A stretch of 64,000 nucleotides of DNA from Bacteroidales bacterium (GTDB lineage: Bacteria; Bacteroidota; Bacteroidia; Bacteroidales; UBA932). Position 1 is the first letter of the stretch; each line of letters starts with the position of its first letter. The notes under the pieces are model-generated. The model saw only the letters and a program-made list of their open reading frames with translations. It was not told the origin of the DNA and did no database searches. Location of the stretch: NCBI GenBank assembly GCA_024398125.1, contig JAKSJO010000012.1, forward strand, positions 1 through 64,000, in the 5' to 3' direction. Both the position numbers and the translations under genes were made by a program. This document shows positions 1 to 9,272 of the stretch, piece after piece.

Positions 1-211
1 TGTGACCTACCATCTGCTCAGTTACATAAACCGGAATAAACTTGTTTCCGTTATGAACAGCGATAGTGTGGCCGATGAAATCAGGAGAAATCATGCTGGC
101 GCGAGACCAGGTCTTGACTACCTCCTTCTTCTTGCCGCCTTCGTTCATGGCAAGAATCTTCTTCTCCAGTGCTTCCTGGATATATGGACCTTTTCTTAAA
201 GAACGACTCAT
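1..211 (-). CDS. rpsS: 30S ribosomal protein S19, partial (3' end outside window)
   Basis: Read on the minus strand from the ATG at 211, the frame begins [19 protein letters not shown], the conserved N-terminus of S19, a small-subunit protein of the 30S head. It continues with the basic segment ending near [12 protein letters not shown]. About 70 codons are present and the gene runs off the window edge, so the C-terminus is not seen. It follows rplB by 22 bp, in the usual L2-S19 order, so it is the last visible gene of the operon that starts at rplC. Confidence 0.95.
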   Translation of the reverse strand, partial: MSRSLRKGPYIQEALEKKILAMNEGGKKKEVVKTWSRASMISPDFIGHTIAVHNGNKFIPVYVTEQMVGH

Positions 212-233
212 AATCTCTAAAGTTTAATTCCGA

Positions 234-1058
234 TTATTTCTTTCTTCTTTCAATGATGAACTTGTTTGAAGCTGCCTTAGGATTACGTGTCTTATATCCC
301 TTAGCTGGCATACCCTTGCGTGAGCGTGGGTGACCACCGGATGCACGACCTTCACCACCACCCATAGGGTGATCTACTGGGTTCATTACAACACCACGGT
401 TACGAGGTCTGCGACCGAGCCAGCGGCTGCGACCTGCCTTGCCATAAGACTCCAAGTTGTGATCTGGGTTAGAAACTACACCAACGGTAGCGCGGCAAGC
501 AACTGAAACCATTCTGGTCTCACCTGAAGGGAGACGAAGAACTGCGTAGTTGCCCTCACGTGCTGCGAGCTGTGCGAAGGTACCGGCTGAACGTGCCATA
601 GCGGCACCCTGGCCAGGACGGAGCTCGATGTTGTGTACGAGAGTACCCACTGGAATTTCCTTGAGAGGAAGAGCGTTACCAACCTCAGGTGCAACACCTG
701 AACCTGATGCGATCACCTGACCTACCTTGATACCGTTAGGTGCGATGATGTATCTCTTCTCGCCGTCTTCATACTGTACGAGAGCGATGCGTGCGCTGCG
801 GTTTGGATCGTACTCGATGGTCATTACGGTTGCAGGGCAGGTGTCCTTATCACGACGGAAGTCGATGATACGGTACATCTTCTTGTGACCGCCACCGATG
901 TAGCGCATGGTCATCTGACCGGTGTTGTTACGGCCACCGGTTCTCTTGAGGGGCTCCAGCAATGATTTCTGAGGCTTGTTTGTGGTGATCTCGTCGAAGC
1001 TGCTGATCACCTTGTTTCTAGTGCCGGGAGTAACCGGCTTGAACTTTCTTACTGCCAT
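234..1058 (-). CDS. rplB: 50S ribosomal protein L2
   Basis: This 274-residue protein is the normal length for L2, which binds 23S rRNA, helps join the subunits and lies near the peptidyl-transferase centre. It begins [19 protein letters not shown] and carries the conserved C-terminal segment [19 protein letters not shown], which contains the functionally important His of L2. It lies 14 bp after rplW and 22 bp before rpsS in the conserved S10-type order. The many ORFs on the opposite strand are shadows of it. Confidence 0.98.
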   Translation of the reverse strand: MAVRKFKPVTPGTRNKVISSFDEITTNKPQKSLLEPLKRTGGRNNTGQMTMRYIGGGHKKMYRIIDFRRDKDTCPATVMTIEYDPNRSARIALVQYEDGEKRYIIAPNGIKVGQVIASGSGVAPEVGNALPLKEIPVGTLVHNIELRPGQGAAMARSAGTFAQLAAREGNYAVLRLPSGETRMVSVACRATVGVVSNPDHNLESYGKAGRSRWLGRRPRNRGVVMNPVDHPMGGGEGRASGGHPRSRKGMPAKGYKTRNPKAASNKFIIERRKK

Positions 1059-1072
1059 TGTCTTGTCCCTCC

Positions 1073-1363
1073 TTAAATGTTGCTATAGAAATCGATCTTA
1101 TCCTCACCTGCGAGGGTGATGTAAGCTTTCTTGAAGTGGTTCATACGACCCTTCAGCAGACCTGACTTGCTGAAGCGGGATTTTCTCTTTCCGTGGTAGT
1201 TTACAGTGTTTACTTCAACAACTGAAACGCCGTACATCTTCTCGATGGCCTCCTTGATCTGGATCTTGTTGGCATTGCGGTCAACCACGAAACCATAACG
1301 GTTCAACTTTTCGCCCTGAGCCGTCAACTTTTCTGTTACGATTGGCTTAAATATAATTCCCAT
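1073..1363 (-). CDS. rplW: 50S ribosomal protein L23
   Basis: This 96-residue protein has the L23 pattern: [16 protein letters not shown] at the N-terminus, then [21 protein letters not shown]23 sits at the exit of the peptide tunnel and is the docking point for trigger factor and SRP. It lies between rplD and rplB with 14-bp gaps on each side, as in other S10-type operons. The length is normal and no abnormality was seen. Confidence 0.97.
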   Translation of the reverse strand: MGIIFKPIVTEKLTAQGEKLNRYGFVVDRNANKIQIKEAIEKMYGVSVVEVNTVNYHGKRKSRFSKSGLLKGRMNHFKKAYITLAGEDKIDFYSNI

Positions 1364-1377
1364 CTCTTTTTACTTTT

Positions 1378-2004
1378 TTAGCGAACCCTTGAAGCGAGGA
1401 TCTCCTGTACGCCGTCAACGAGAACGAGTGAATTTGCGTTCATGATAGCGTAGGTGTTGATCTCATCTACGGTGATTACCTTAACCTCAGGAAGGTTGCG
1501 TGATGAAAGGAAAATGTTGGTTGAGTTAGAAGGAAGAACCACGAGGACCTTGCGGCTGCCTGCGTTGATGTTTGCGAGGATCTTCATGAGCTCCTTTGTC
1601 TTTGGAGCGTCCATCTCGAACTGCTCAACAACGGTGATTGCGTTGTCCTGTGCCTTGTAGCTGAGAGCTGAAAGGCGAGCGAGCTGCTTGAGCTTCTTGT
1701 TCAACTTGTGTCTGTATGAGCGTGGCACTGGACCGAATACACGGCCACCACCTACGAAGATGTTTGCCTTGAGGCTACCATGACGTGCACCGCCGCCGCC
1801 CTTCTGGCGACCGAGCTTCTTGGTGCTGTAAGCCACCTCGCTGCGATCCTTGGTCTTTGCGGTACCCTGGCGCTGGTTAGCGAGATACTGTACTACGTCA
1901 AGATAGATTGCGTGGTCGTTCGGAGTTACACCGAACACGTTCTCGTCGAGAACAATCTTCTTTCCGGACTCTGATCCGTCAATCTTGTAAACTGACAATT
2001 CCAT
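1378..2004 (-). CDS. rplD: 50S ribosomal protein L4
   Basis: This 208-residue protein matches L4, a tunnel-wall protein of the large subunit that in enterobacteria also represses its own operon. The extended loop is recognisable from RQGTAKTKDRSEVAYSTKK through GGGARHGSLKANIFVGGG. It starts 3 bp after rplC ends and precedes rplW. Whether L4 regulates this operon is not known; only a short leader hairpin is visible upstream of rplC. Confidence 0.98.
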   Translation of the reverse strand: MELSVYKIDGSESGKKIVLDENVFGVTPNDHAIYLDVVQYLANQRQGTAKTKDRSEVAYSTKKLGRQKGGGGARHGSLKANIFVGGGRVFGPVPRSYRHKLNKKLKQLARLSALSYKAQDNAITVVEQFEMDAPKTKELMKILANINAGSRKVLVVLPSNSTNIFLSSRNLPEVKVITVDEINTYAIMNANSLVLVDGVQEILASRVR

Positions 2005-2007
2005 AAC

Positions 2008-2634
2008 TTAAGCCTCCATAATTACATAAGAACCCTTAGCTCCAGGAACAGAGCCTTTTACTACAAGAAGATTGTGCTCAGGGATAACCTTGACAACCTG
2101 AAGGTTGAATACCTTAACTCTCTGGTTGCCCATGTGACCTGCCATTCTCATTCCTGGGAATACGCGTGAAGGCCAAGAAGATGCACCCATAGATCCAGGA
2201 TGACGGAGACGGTTGTGCTGACCGTGGGTAGCACCGCCTACGCCCTGGAAGTGGTGACGATGCACAACTCCCTGGAAACCCTTACCCTTAGAAGTGCCGA
2301 CGATGTCAACGAAAGCAACGTCCTCAGTGAAAACGTCGGTCAGGGTGACGGTGTCGCCAAGCTTGATCTCGCCGTTGAAGTCCATAGGGAACTCTACGAG
2401 CTTGTGCTTAGGGGTGGTTCCTGCCTTCTTGAAGTGCCCCATAAGAGGCGCGCTGGTCTGCTTTTCTTTCTTTTCGCCATAGGCAAGCTGCACAGCGGCA
2501 TAGCCGTCCTTTTCTACAGTGCGAACTTGTGTGACAACGCAAGGACCAGCCTCAATAACGGTGCATGGTATATTTTTACCATCAGCACCGAAAACGGAAG
2601 TCATTCCGATTTTCTTTCCAATTAATCCAGGCAT
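2008..2634 (-). CDS. rplC: 50S ribosomal protein L3
   Basis: This 208-residue protein starts [19 protein letters not shown] and contains [19 protein letters not shown] and [19 protein letters not shown], the signature regions of L3, one of the first proteins to bind 23S rRNA. It is the first gene of the visible operon. A near-consensus promoter lies about 60 bp upstream on the same strand. rpsJ, which usually precedes rplC, is absent; the next gene upstream is dacA on the other strand. Confidence 0.98.
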   Translation of the reverse strand: MPGLIGKKIGMTSVFGADGKNIPCTVIEAGPCVVTQVRTVEKDGYAAVQLAYGEKKEKQTSAPLMGHFKKAGTTPKHKLVEFPMDFNGEIKLGDTVTLTDVFTEDVAFVDIVGTSKGKGFQGVVHRHHFQGVGGATHGQHNRLRHPGSMGASSWPSRVFPGMRMAGHMGNQRVKVFNLQVVKVIPEHNLLVVKGSVPGAKGSYVIMEA

Positions 2635-2693
2635 TGGTTTGATAATTAATTGTTTAATAAAACTTTAAATAAACCGCACATTTTTGCGGGCTG

Positions 2694-2723
2694 CAAATGT
2701 ACGAAATCTTTTTCAAATAACAA
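2694..2723 (-). promoter_or_regulatory. Promoter of the rplC operon
   Basis: On the minus strand the -33 element TTG (plus-strand CAA at 2721-2723) is followed after exactly 19 bp by TACATTTG (plus-strand 2694-2701). This fits the Bacteroidota consensus TTTG-N19-TAnnTTTG. Transcription would start near 2690 and give a leader of about 55 nt. That leader contains a small hairpin with arms 2674-2678 and 2685-2689 (CCGCA/TGCGG). Confidence 0.75.
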
Positions 2724-2779
2724 TCACTTGATTTCTATTATTTTACAAAACCATACTCCTCGTATTACTTATTTTATAT

Positions 2780-2787
2780 TATATTTG
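2780..2787 (+). promoter_or_regulatory. -7 box of dacA, predicting a leaderless mRNA
   Basis: TATATTTG fits the Bacteroidota -7 element TAnnTTTG and ends only 4 nt before the dacA ATG at 2792. With the usual spacing the transcript would begin at or next to the start codon. No clear -33 TTG is found at the expected place. Confidence 0.5.
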
Positions 2788-2791
2788 CATT

Positions 2792-3613
2792 ATGACATTT
2801 GACGGACTGGACTTTCTTCAGCTGTCCATAACGGACATATTCGACATCCTCCTGGTTGCCGTACTGATCTTCATGACCATACGCGTAGTCTGGGGGACCT
2901 CGAGCATGAACATATTCCTTGCGATCGCATTCCTGTTCATCTTGAGCATGATTGCCGACGCATTCCACATGGACCTGACATCCTCGCTCATGAAGACTGT
3001 GCTGGATGTCGGACTCGTCGCGCTGATAATCATATTCCAGCCTGAGATACGCCACTTTCTCATGACGCTCGGCGGCCGCTCGACCATTACGCGCAGCGGC
3101 GTGGCCCTGCTGAACAGGATCATAGGCAAGACCGAGAAACAGATGGGCAGCGCATACATCAAGGAAATCGTGGAGGCATGCGGAGCCATGGGCGCGGACA
3201 AGACCGGTGCGCTCATCGTCCTGCCGAACAAGGACCCGCTGACCCATATCATCGAGACCGGAGACAAGGTGGATGCCCGTATCAGCCAGCGACTGATCAT
3301 GAACATCTTCTTCAAGAACTCCCCTCTCCATGACGGAGCCATGATTATAGCCGACGAAAGGATCGTGGCGGCAAGATGCACGCTGCCGATCACAGACCGT
3401 ACAGACATTCCAGCCCATTATGGAATGCGCCACAAGGCAGCGATAGGAATATCGGAAGAAAGCGACGCGTCCGTCATTGTCGTATCGGAAGAGAGCGGAA
3501 GGATATCTTTCGTTCATGGAGGACAGGTAGAAACCATCGGGAACCTGAACAGGCTGACCCAGCTGATGGGCGAGATGGATGACAAGGGAAAGGAACAGAA
3601 TGGACACGATTGA
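2792..3613 (+). CDS. dacA: Diadenylate cyclase (c-di-AMP synthase), CdaA/DacA type
   Basis: This 273-residue enzyme joins two ATP into cyclic di-AMP, a second messenger for osmotic and cell-wall balance. Three hydrophobic helices fill roughly residues 12-80, then comes the DAC domain with DGA at 181-183 (SPLHDGAMII) and the second motif RHKAAIGISE at 213-222. The usual motif is RHR, so Lys215 is a conservative variant. It leads an operon with mutS2, whose start codon lies inside the end of dacA. The cyclase regulator CdaR (YbbR) is not adjacent. Confidence 0.95.
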   Translation: MTFDGLDFLQLSITDIFDILLVAVLIFMTIRVVWGTSSMNIFLAIAFLFILSMIADAFHMDLTSSLMKTVLDVGLVALIIIFQPEIRHFLMTLGGRSTITRSGVALLNRIIGKTEKQMGSAYIKEIVEACGAMGADKTGALIVLPNKDPLTHIIETGDKVDARISQRLIMNIFFKNSPLHDGAMIIADERIVAARCTLPITDRTDIPAHYGMRHKAAIGISEESDASVIVVSEESGRISFVHGGQVETIGNLNRLTQLMGEMDDKGKEQNGHD

Positions 3614-6149
3614 CAACGCAATAGATACAAGACTTGAAAGCAAGCTCGGCTTCGACAGGATAAGGAAGATGATTTCCAATCGCTGTTCGACCGATTATGC
3701 CGTCGAGAAGACGGCCTCCGAGGCTTTCTCGAACGACAGGGACATAATACGGCGCAGGCTGCTTCTCACCGACGAGATGCGCATGATAGTCATGTTCGAG
3801 GAAAGCTTCCCTACGACAGGCTACATCGACTGCCTGCCCATACTCCGTCACCTCGAGAAAGAGGGCTACAGCATCGACGTTCTCTCTCTGGGCAAGCTAA
3901 AGACCATGCTCGAGACCACCCGCAAGGTCACATCGTTCTTCCGCAGCATAAAGGACGGTATCTATCCTAACCTGAAGCGTGCTGCAGCGCCTATCATGGC
4001 CTTCCCCGAGGTCCAGTCCCGCATCGACAGCATACTGGACCGATACGGTGAGATAAAGGACACCGCGTCCGAGGAGCTCTACCATATCAGGAGGGAACTG
4101 AAGGAAAAGGAGAGCGCCATCTCACGCCGTGCCAACGCACTGCTCGCAAAAGCCAAGGAGGACGGGCTCGTAGACAGTGACGTCCAGCTGTCCATCCGCG
4201 ACGGCAAGTTCCTCATCCCTGTGAGCGCAGCCAACAAGAGAAAGGTCTCAGGCTTCATATATGACGAGTCGGCCAGCGGCAAGACCAGCTTCATCGAGCC
4301 AGCCGAGATAATCGGCCTCGAGAACGAGATCAGCGGGCTCCGTTTCGCCGAGAGCCGCGAGATCGCAAGGATACTCCGCGAGTTCAGCGAATTCCTGCGT
4401 CCGTTCGTACCGGACATGATGGCTTCAGCCGTATTCCTCGGCGAGATCGACTTCCTCATCGCGAAGGCTCAGACCGCCCTCGACTTCATCGCCGGCATGC
4501 CAATCATCTCGGAAGACATGTCTCTCCAGCTCCGCAAGGCACGCCACCCGCTGCTCGAACGCACGCTGAAGAAAGAAGGCAAGGAGATAGTGCCGCTCAC
4601 CATAAACCTGAATCCGAACAAGCATATCCTCATCATATCAGGTCCGAACGCCGGCGGAAAATCCGTCTGCCTCAAGACCACCGGACTGCTCCAGTACATG
4701 TTCCAGTGGGGCATGCTCATCCCTACCTCCGAAACATCGGAGCTGCCTGTATACGACAGAATCATGGTCAGCATCGGAGATGACCAGTCCATCGACAACG
4801 ACCTCAGCACCTACAGTTCGTTCCTCGCTGACATGCGCGAAATGCTGCGACTTGCCGGACCGCAGACCCTTGTACTCATAGACGAGTTCGGTTCTGGTAC
4901 CGAGCCTGCCGCCGGAGGTGCCATAGCGGAATCGATTCTCAGCGAATTCGACAAGCGTGGTGTCAGCGGCGTCATCACGACCCACTACACCAACCTTAAG
5001 CTCTATGCCGCAAACGGCGAGAACGGTGTCGCCAACGGAGCGATGATGTTCGACGCAAAGAACATGGCTCCGCTCTTCCAGCTTGAAGTCGGGCTCCCAG
5101 GAAACTCCTTCGCGTTCGAGCTCGCCCGCAAGATGGGACTGCCGGAGGAAATCATCAAAGACGCCGAGTCACGCGCCGGAGAAGAATTCGTCGGCATCGA
5201 GAGGAACCTCCGCAAGATCGCACGCAACCGCCGTGCGCTGGACGAGAAGCTCCAAAGGATACGCACCACCGACAAGACCCTCGAGAACATCACCGACCGC
5301 TACCAGAAGGAGCTCCAGGACATCAAGAAGCTCAAGGAAGACATTCTCAAGGATGCCCGCAAGCAGGCCGAAGAGATAATCCAGGGCGCCAACAAACAGG
5401 TCGAGAACACCATCAGGACCATCAAGGAGTCCCAGGCCGAGAAGACCAGGACTCGCGAAGCGCGTGCCGAGCTCAGCGGATTCCTCGGGGCATTGGAAAA
5501 GAGACAGAGCCGCCTCCAGAAGGAAAAGGAGGAATACATAGAAGGCAAGCTCGAGAAACTGGAGAAACGCAAGGAACGCGAAAGAGCCCGCAAGCTCCAG
5601 CGTGCCGATGTGAAGGACCGCAAGGAACAGGAGCGTATCGAAGAAGAGAAGCGCCGTCTGGAACAGTTCCGCAGCGCGCCTCTCAAGATTGGCGAAAAGG
5701 TCCGCGTAAAGGACAACGGCATGGTCGGCGAGGTCGCCAAGGTATCCTCAAAGGCTGTAACCATCAACATAGGCAACATCAGCTCGAAGCTTCCGCTGGA
5801 TCGCGTTGAGCGCATATCGTCAAACGAGTTCAAGGAAGCCTCCAAGGCTGTGAGCAAGCCGGTATACAAGAACGATGACCCATCGATACGCGAAAGGAAG
5901 CTCAAGTTCTCGCCCGAACTGGACGTACGCGGCGCCCGTCTCCAGGATGCCATGGATATCGTCACACATTATATAGATGATGCGATCATGCTGGACATGA
6001 GTTCAGTCCGCATCATACACGGCAAGGGCACAGGCGTCCTTCGCGAAGAGATACAGAAATACCTGAGGACCGTTCCGGGAGTAGTCTCGGCCGTTGACGA
6101 AAGCATACAGCTTGGCGGCAGCGGAGTGACGGTCGTTCAGCTTGACTGA
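3600..6149 (+). CDS. mutS2: MutS2-family ATPase/endonuclease with Smr domain
   Basis: MutS2 proteins lack the mismatch-reading domains of MutS. They act on branched DNA or collided ribosomes rather than in mismatch repair. This 849-residue protein has the core and lever region, an ABC-type ATPase with Walker A GPNAGGKS near residues 348-355 and Walker B LVLIDEFGSGTEP, a long charged coiled coil, and a C-terminal Smr domain with HGKGTG near 807-812. I placed the start at 3600 because AAAGGAAC lies just upstream and homologues begin close to that point; an ATG at 3579 is also in frame. It overlaps dacA by 14 bp. Confidence 0.95.
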   Translation: MDTIDNAIDTRLESKLGFDRIRKMISNRCSTDYAVEKTASEAFSNDRDIIRRRLLLTDEMRMIVMFEESFPTTGYIDCLPILRHLEKEGYSIDVLSLGKLKTMLETTRKVTSFFRSIKDGIYPNLKRAAAPIMAFPEVQSRIDSILDRYGEIKDTASEELYHIRRELKEKESAISRRANALLAKAKEDGLVDSDVQLSIRDGKFLIPVSAANKRKVSGFIYDESASGKTSFIEPAEIIGLENEISGLRFAESREIARILREFSEFLRPFVPDMMASAVFLGEIDFLIAKAQTALDFIAGMPIISEDMSLQLRKARHPLLERTLKKEGKEIVPLTINLNPNKHILIISGPNAGGKSVCLKTTGLLQYMFQWGMLIPTSETSELPVYDRIMVSIGDDQSIDNDLSTYSSFLADMREMLRLAGPQTLVLIDEFGSGTEPAAGGAIAESILSEFDKRGVSGVITTHYTNLKLYAANGENGVANGAMMFDAKNMAPLFQLEVGLPGNSFAFELARKMGLPEEIIKDAESRAGEEFVGIERNLRKIARNRRALDEKLQRIRTTDKTLENITDRYQKELQDIKKLKEDILKDARKQAEEIIQGANKQVENTIRTIKESQAEKTRTREARAELSGFLGALEKRQSRLQKEKEEYIEGKLEKLEKRKERERARKLQRADVKDRKEQERIEEEKRRLEQFRSAPLKIGEKVRVKDNGMVGEVAKVSSKAVTINIGNISSKLPLDRVERISSNEFKEASKAVSKPVYKNDDPSIRERKLKFSPELDVRGARLQDAMDIVTHYIDDAIMLDMSSVRIIHGKGTGVLREEIQKYLRTVPGVVSAVDESIQLGGSGVTVVQLD

Positions 6150-6171
6150 TAACCATATTATAATAGAATAC

Positions 6172-6558
6172 ATGAAGACAGCGAGAATGGAGTTGGGAAA
6201 GCGGGGAGAAGATGCTGTCTGCGAGTACCTCATCGGGCACGGCCATACGGTCGTCGAACGGAACTGGAGAAGCGGTCACCTGGAGGTTGACCTTATCACC
6301 CTGGACGAGGAAGGCCTGCATTTTGTAGAGGTCAAGAGCCGAGTGGCTCCCTATACGGCAGAACCTGAACTCGCGGTGAATGCTGTGAAGCAGAAAAAGA
6401 TCATTGCGGCGTCCAAAGCGTGGCTGAGATCGGCCGCGAAGAAGCATGCCGGACTGAACGGCCTGGAGCTGTTCTTCGATGTTGCAAGCGTCGTGTTTGA
6501 CGAAGACAATGTCGAACTGAGGTACTTCCCGAGGGCTTACCTGCCTATCTACTATTGA
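6172..6558 (+). CDS. YraN/UPF0102 family nuclease-fold protein
   Basis: This protein of about 128 residues has the UPF0102 pattern: LGKRGEDAVCEYL, then NWRSGHLEVDLITLD and HFVEVKSR. These supply the Asp and E-x-K of a PD-(D/E)xK nuclease fold related to Holliday-junction resolvases. Biochemical function in this family is poorly defined. I chose the ATG at 6172. A TTG at 6142 inside the end of mutS2 is in frame, but its extra residues do not look like the family. The gene sits 22 bp before manC in the dacA-mutS2 operon. Confidence 0.88.
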   Translation: MKTARMELGKRGEDAVCEYLIGHGHTVVERNWRSGHLEVDLITLDEEGLHFVEVKSRVAPYTAEPELAVNAVKQKKIIAASKAWLRSAAKKHAGLNGLELFFDVASVVFDEDNVELRYFPRAYLPIYY

Positions 6559-6580
6559 CACTAAGACTAATAACCGACAT

Positions 6581-7681
6581 ATGAACAACCATAATTATTG
6601 CGTAATACTTGCTGGAGGATCAGGAACACGTTCCTGGCCTCTCAGCCGTGAGGACCGCCCGAAGCAGTTCCTCTGTCCTACAGCCAGCGGTGGAAAGACC
6701 TTCCTGAGGATAGCGTATGAGCGCTTCTCCGGACTGATTCCGGAGGAAAACATACTTGTGGTCTCGCTCGAAAAATACCGCGACCTCGTTCTGGAAAGCA
6801 TTCCTGAGCTGCCTGCGGCCAACCTGCTGCTTGAACCATACAGCAGGGACACCGGCCCATGCATCGCCCTTGCGACATACAGCATCCTCAAGAGAGACCC
6901 TGAGGCAGTCCTGGTTGTCAGCCCTTCGGACCAGATTATAAATGGTCTCGACCTGTTCCACGAGTCAGTAGGAATCGCTCTGGAATACGCCGCAAGGAAC
7001 AACGTTCTCATAACCCTGGGAATCGTGCCCGACCGCGCCAACACCAACTACGGATACATCCAGGCCGTCGGAGGAGCCATCACCGACAACTGGAACCAGC
7101 CTAGAAAGATCAAGACCTTTACCGAGAAGCCTGACAAGGAACTTGCAGAGGTCTTCGTCAACAGCGGTGAATTCCTGTGGAACTCCAGTATCTTCGTCTG
7201 CCGCGCCGACAGGTTAAGCGCAGAGATGGCGGCATGCGCTCCGCAGATCACCGCACCTTTCCGTGGCTGGGAGAACTGGATAGGCGAAGGAGAAAGCGAG
7301 AAAGTATTCCTCCAGAAGGTCTACATGCAGTGCGAAAAGGCATCCTTCGACATCGCGATCCTCGAGAAGACCAACAATGCCTGGATCCTTCCGGCCCGCT
7401 TCAAATGGAGCGATATCGGAACCTGGGAATCTCTTTACAGCTACCTCACCGACAGGGATCCCGACGGCAATATCGCTCACGCGGACAAGTCAATCATACG
7501 AAACAGCTCGAAATCACTGGTCTATACCACTGCGTCCGGCAAGCTCATCGCCATCAAGGGACTCGAAAACATGCTGGTGGTAGACAGTGACGACGTGCTG
7601 CTAATATGTCCTCGCGACGAGAAGGATATCAAGGAGATCAAGGCCAACATCGCAATGCCAGGATACGAAGATTTCAGGTAA
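6581..7681 (+). CDS. manC: Mannose-1-phosphate guanylyltransferase
   Basis: This enzyme makes GDP-mannose from mannose-1-phosphate and GTP for surface polysaccharides, glycoprotein glycans or GDP-fucose. The 366-residue protein carries the nucleotidyltransferase signature VILAGGSGTRSWPLSRED followed by RPKQF, the FTEKPD segment and the late FKWSDIGTWESL motif. It has only the pyrophosphorylase domain, without the C-terminal isomerase domain of bifunctional ManC/AlgA enzymes. It ends the dacA operon and is followed by an intrinsic terminator. Confidence 0.95.
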   Translation: MNNHNYCVILAGGSGTRSWPLSREDRPKQFLCPTASGGKTFLRIAYERFSGLIPEENILVVSLEKYRDLVLESIPELPAANLLLEPYSRDTGPCIALATYSILKRDPEAVLVVSPSDQIINGLDLFHESVGIALEYAARNNVLITLGIVPDRANTNYGYIQAVGGAITDNWNQPRKIKTFTEKPDKELAEVFVNSGEFLWNSSIFVCRADRLSAEMAACAPQITAPFRGWENWIGEGESEKVFLQKVYMQCEKASFDIAILEKTNNAWILPARFKWSDIGTWESLYSYLTDRDPDGNIAHADKSIIRNSSKSLVYTTASGKLIAIKGLENMLVVDSDDVLLICPRDEKDIKEIKANIAMPGYEDFR

Positions 7682-7716
7682 TCTGGACTTTTTTTGCATT
7701 CCGTAAAACGATTTTT

Positions 7717-7749
7717 ATTCCTCAATCTGTTTGATTGGGGAATTTTTCT
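7717..7749 (+). terminator. Intrinsic terminator after manC
   Basis: An 11-bp stem (ATTCCTCAATC with GATTGGGGAAT, one G-U pair, loop TGTTT) is followed by TTTTTC. It separates manC from gdhA. Confidence 0.8.
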
Positions 7750-7818
7750 TTCTATATTGCCGAAAGCGGCCCGATTGAGGCCTTGGACAACTTAACAATA
7801 AAACACACTACTCCCATT

Positions 7819-9168
7819 ATGACAAGTCAGGAATACGTTGACCAGTTCATGGCCGACATCGTAAAGAAGAATCCAAACGAGAAGGAGTTTCACCAGGCAG
7901 TCCGCGAGGTTGTTGAAAGCGTAGCAGACTACATCGTAGAGAGTCCACAGCTCATGAAGATGAAGGTTCTCGAGAGAATCGCAGAGCCTGAGCGCGTGAT
8001 CATGTTCCGCGTTCCATGGGTAGACGACCGTGGTGAGATCCAGATCAACAAGGGCTACCGTGTCCAGATGAACAGCGCTATCGGTCCTTACAAGGGCGGT
8101 CTCCGTTTCCACTCATCAGTAAACCTCTCTATCCTTAAGTTCCTCGCATTCGAGCAGACCTTCAAGAATTCCCTCACCACCCTTCCTATGGGCGGCGGCA
8201 AGGGCGGCTCAGACTTCGATCCTAAGGGTAAGAGCGACATGGAGGTTATGCGTTTCTGCCAGAGCTTCATGACCGAGCTTTCACGCCACATCGGTCCTGA
8301 TACCGACGTTCCTGCAGGTGACATCGGTGTAGGCGGCCGCGAGGTTGGCTTCCTCTTCGGACAGTACAAGCGTCTCCGCGACGAGTTCACCGGAACTCTT
8401 ACCGGCAAGGGCCTCAGCTTCGGCGGTTCACTCATCCGTCCAGAGGCTACCGGTTACGGTGCATGCTACTTCGGCCAGGCTATGCTCGAGACCAAGGGCG
8501 ACTCTTACGCAGGCAAGACCGTTTGCGTATCAGGTTCAGGTAACGTGGCTCAGTACGCAGTACGCAAGGCTACCCAGCTCGGTGCAAAGGTTGTCACCAT
8601 GTCTGACTCCAACGGCTACATCTACGACCCAGACGGAATCGACGAGGAGAAGCTCAACTACGTATTCATGCTTAAGAACGTATACCGCGGACGTATCCGT
8701 GAGTATGCAGAGAAATATCCATCAGCTCAGTACTTCCCAGGCGAGCGTCCATGGGGCGTGAAGTGTGACATCGCTATGCCTTGCGCAACCCAGAACGAGC
8801 TCAACGAGGAGCAGGCCAAGACTCTCGTGGCAAACGGCTGTATCTGCGTTGTCGAGGGTGCAAACATGCCTACTACCCCTGAGGCTATCACCGTATTCCA
8901 GAACGCAAAGATCCTCTACTCTCCTGGTAAGGCTTCCAACGCCGGTGGTGTTGCAACCTCAGGTCTCGAGATGACCCAGAACTCAATGCGTATCTCTTGG
9001 ACCGCTGAGGAGGTTGACAAGAAGCTCCACGACATTATGACCAGCATCCACGATACCTGTGTCAAGTATGGTACCGAGGCTGACGGTTACGTGAACTATG
9101 TGAAGGGTGCAAACATCGCAGGCTTCATGAAGGTTGCTGATGCAATGCTCTCACAGGGTCTTGTATAA
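7819..9168 (+). CDS. gdhA: Glutamate dehydrogenase, NADP-type, hexameric
   Basis: This enzyme interconverts 2-oxoglutarate plus ammonia and glutamate, the main route of ammonia assimilation in many Bacteroidales. The 449-residue protein has the substrate-binding segment GPYKGGLRFH and LPMGGGKGG with the catalytic-site Lys, then the Rossmann domain with VSGSGNVAQYA and the late VEGANMPTTPEA. The start at 7819 gives a normal N-terminus (MTSQEYVDQFMADIV). A TTG 84 bp upstream is in frame but lies inside the preceding terminator. Codon use is strongly biased, as expected for an abundant protein. Confidence 0.97.
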   Translation: MTSQEYVDQFMADIVKKNPNEKEFHQAVREVVESVADYIVESPQLMKMKVLERIAEPERVIMFRVPWVDDRGEIQINKGYRVQMNSAIGPYKGGLRFHSSVNLSILKFLAFEQTFKNSLTTLPMGGGKGGSDFDPKGKSDMEVMRFCQSFMTELSRHIGPDTDVPAGDIGVGGREVGFLFGQYKRLRDEFTGTLTGKGLSFGGSLIRPEATGYGACYFGQAMLETKGDSYAGKTVCVSGSGNVAQYAVRKATQLGAKVVTMSDSNGYIYDPDGIDEEKLNYVFMLKNVYRGRIREYAEKYPSAQYFPGERPWGVKCDIAMPCATQNELNEEQAKTLVANGCICVVEGANMPTTPEAITVFQNAKILYSPGKASNAGGVATSGLEMTQNSMRISWTAEEVDKKLHDIMTSIHDTCVKYGTEADGYVNYVKGANIAGFMKVADAMLSQGLV

Positions 9169-9230
9169 TCGACACAATCATCACTTTCCCGGAGCAATCC
9201 GGGGCAATCATTACAATCCAGATATGAGAA

Positions 9231-9262
9231 GCCGGGGGCTCGTGAGAGTCCCCGGTTATTTT
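9231..9262 (+). terminator. Intrinsic terminator after gdhA
   Basis: GCCGGGG and CCCCGGT form a GC-rich stem around CTCGTGAGAG-type loop bases, followed by TATTTTTT. It lies about 60 bp after the gdhA stop. Confidence 0.8.
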
Positions 9263-9272
9263 TTGCCGTCAG

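Noticed and set aside
3579..3599. An earlier ATG for mutS2 inside dacA
   Set aside because: It adds seven residues not seen in homologues, and AAAGGAAC lies in the right place for the ATG at 3600.
6142..6171. A TTG start for the YraN gene
   Set aside because: It would overlap mutS2 and add ten residues unlike the family; the ATG at 6172 gives a normal N-terminus.
7735..7818. A longer N-terminus for glutamate dehydrogenase
   Set aside because: It begins inside the manC terminator stem and the extra residues do not match the family.
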